Assembly: GCA_910586425.1 (NCBI GenBank)
Contig: CAJUHL010000075.1
Location: 1-7,938, forward strand
Source of the DNA: an uncultured Bacilli bacterium
Lineage (GTDB): Bacteria > Bacillota_I > Bacilli_A > RF39 > UBA660
Direction: 5' to 3'
DNA: 7,938 nucleotides
Part shown: positions 6,852 to 7,938 of the stretch, in pieces
How positions within the stretch are numbered: the stretch's first letter is position 1
Layout: the number at the start of each line of letters is the position of its first letter
The notes under the pieces: generated by a model
Told to the model about the DNA's origin: nothing
What the model saw: the letters and a program-made list of their open reading frames with translations, nothing else
The model's database searches: none
Position numbers and translations under genes: made by a program

Positions 6852-7808
6852 TTATCTTTTTTGATAAGTAACTCCAGGAATAAAATTAGAATATTCGTCT
6901 AAACAATACTCATTTTCAATCGCGCCACCATTATTACTACGTAAAAATTTAGCTTCGTAATCTGAATGGTAAGTAAATCCAAATACACCAAATTTTTTCA
7001 AATAAGTGTGATTTAAGTAAAGTTTAGAATCAATATAAGAAAAATTGTCCCGACAAATATTATTTTCAATCCATATCTGTTTACGCATTTTCTCCATCTC
7101 TTTTTGTATTTCACATGTTTGAAATACAATATCATCTTCATAAGATACATAATGAGCTGTTCCAAACCTTAAAATAATTTTTTGATAAATTTCATTTTCC
7201 TTTTCTACCATATTAGGACACTCTACATATTCTAATATGGTTGGTATCACAGGACAACCTGTAATCGCGCCAATCATACTTCCGCCTTTTTTGATATCAT
7301 GCATTACTTTTGTTGGATGTAAATTCCAAGTGGCCTCTCCAAAAATGGCAACATTTTTGTAAGAAAATAAAGCTGCAGATGCCTCTAGAACACTATTTTG
7401 AGAAGATATCTTGTCATTTCGATTGAATAAGACTGATTTTGCAGTACGAAATACAAGTCTAGATAATGGATTCAAACAATCGGTTGCAACCATAACACTT
7501 ACAGGTAAACCTAACTTTTCTAAAGCAATGTACATAGAGAAAATATCATGTGCAGTTGAATGATTGCATAAAAGGATGAAAGGTTCATTTGGTAAATTAT
7601 TTATCCCGTCTATTTCTAGCAATTGATTATAAAACTTTTTCATATAGAATGTGGAAATCAAATCTTGACCTATGCTCATAACATTAGGTGACTCATTTAG
7701 TGAAGATAAATATTTACAATAATTACGTAGACTATTATAATACTGTTTTTTTTCTTTCAAGCCTAAATTTTTTTCAATACTATAAGGCATCAATATTCTC
7801 TGTTCCAT
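6852..7808 (-). CDS. PlsC-like (lysophospholipid/glycerolipid) acyltransferase family protein
   Basis: This 318-residue protein carries the four blocks of the PlsC/LPLAT family. Block I is NHSTAHD (His83 and Asp88, the HX4D catalytic pair). Block II is VLFNRND around Arg130. Block III is FGEAT (156-160), a variant of FPEGT that keeps Glu158. Block IV is GCPVIP (184-189). Family members transfer an acyl group from acyl-CoA, acyl-ACP or acyl-phosphate to a lysolipid or similar acceptor at the inner face of the membrane; the acceptor here cannot be read from sequence. No obvious transmembrane helix is seen. About 70 residues after the core (from about 248) are not recognised and are rich in Tyr, Phe and Asn. 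The ATG start is supported by AGGAG (7816-7820) seven bases upstream and by a near-consensus promoter. It appears monocistronic or weakly coupled to the kinase gene 72 nt downstream. It is not a standard-looking plsC, so a specialised acceptor is possible. Confidence 0.8.
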   Translation of the reverse strand: MEQRILMPYSIEKNLGLKEKKQYYNSLRNYCKYLSSLNESPNVMSIGQDLISTFYMKKFYNQLLEIDGINNLPNEPFILLCNHSTAHDIFSMYIALEKLGLPVSVMVATDCLNPLSRLVFRTAKSVLFNRNDKISSQNSVLEASAALFSYKNVAIFGEATWNLHPTKVMHDIKKGGSMIGAITGCPVIPTILEYVECPNMVEKENEIYQKIILRFGTAHYVSYEDDIVFQTCEIQKEMEKMRKQIWIENNICRDNFSYIDSKLYLNHTYLKKFGVFGFTYHSDYEAKFLRSNNGGAIENEYCLDEYSNFIPGVTYQKR

Positions 7809-7838
7809 AAAGAAGCTCCTTTTTTTAATATTGCTGCT

Positions 7839-7867
7839 ATTCTAGCATGACAAATATGTGTTGTCAA
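7839..7867 (-). promoter_or_regulatory. Sigma-A-type promoter of the acyltransferase gene
   Basis: On the minus strand a perfect TTGACA -35 box (7867-7862) is followed by a 17-nt spacer and TAGAAT as -10 (7844-7839). The -10 is preceded by TGC, giving an extended -10. The predicted start lies near 7832, leaving a leader of roughly 24 nt that holds the AGGAG ribosome site. Both hexamers and the spacing are near consensus, so high basal strength is expected unless a repressor acts. Confidence 0.85.
7848..7866. promoter_or_regulatory. Candidate operator: inverted repeat over the -35 box and spacer
   Basis: TGACAA and TTGTCA are perfect 6-bp arms separated by 7 nt. One arm coincides with the -35 hexamer of the acyltransferase promoter and the other sits in its spacer. 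A dimeric repressor bound here would block RNA polymerase. The site does not match the FapR or FabT operators as I remember them. One arm is forced by the -35 consensus, so chance symmetry is possible. Confidence 0.4.
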
Positions 7868-7870
7868 ATC

Positions 7871-7890
7871 CACTATATTTTTGGATAGTG
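7871..7890. repeat. Short inverted repeat upstream of the acyltransferase promoter
   Basis: CACTAT and ATAGTG form 6-bp arms around an 8-nt centre, just upstream of the -35 box of the next gene. No U-run follows on either strand, so it does not look like an intrinsic terminator. It could be a regulator site or chance in AT-rich DNA. The rest of 7868-7938 shows no gene and no other clear signal before the window edge. Confidence 0.3.
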
Positions 7891-7938
7891 TTGCCAAAGT
7901 GTGGAGATATAGAAAAAAATCATGAAAACCAAATAAAA

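Noticed and set aside
79..7808. Mycoplasma-type genetic code (TGA as Trp), suggested by the Mollicutes-like GatA
   Set aside because: Tryptophans checked are TGG and gatC ends in TGA exactly where GatC should end, so the standard code applies.

Overview
The window is AT-rich, standard-code bacterial DNA with every gene on the minus strand. TGG encodes Trp and gatC ends in TGA. T-box regulation, a GatCAB amidotransferase and Shine-Dalgarno-led genes point to a low-GC member of the Bacillota. GatA has sequence traits (TGDSIRKPA, and ENHL..ANFGG near the C-terminus) that I associate with Mollicutes/Erysipelotrichia-type proteins, so a gut lineage of that kind is my best guess. This rests on memory of the families, not on a search.

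In the direction of transcription (high to low coordinates) there are three units. (1) 7867-6852: a strong promoter overlapped by an inverted repeat, then a PlsC-like acyltransferase with an unrecognised C-terminal tail. (2) 6846-4953: a 72-nt intergenic region with a tandem 21-bp repeat, an extended -10 and a perfect palindrome, then a seven-helix membrane hybrid histidine kinase with its own receiver domain. (3) 4943-1: a sigma-A-type promoter, a complete T-box leader with antiterminator and terminator, then gatC-gatA-gatB-asnS. The junctions are a 4-nt overlap, 1 nt and 5 nt, and two hairpins follow asnS.

Unit 3 is a coherent tRNA-charging operon. GatCAB converts mischarged Glu-tRNA(Gln) and/or Asp-tRNA(Asn) to the amide form, and AsnS charges tRNA(Asn) directly. 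The T-box specifier reads best as AAC (Asn), so uncharged tRNA(Asn) should induce the whole operon. The one-base-shift overlapping Glu/Asn codon reported for Clostridium acetobutylicum is not present here. I see no mobile element, CRISPR array, tRNA or rRNA gene. No wholly new system is evident. The items most worth a second look are the T-box specificity, the altered GatA active-site surroundings, and the symmetrical elements on the two other promoters.
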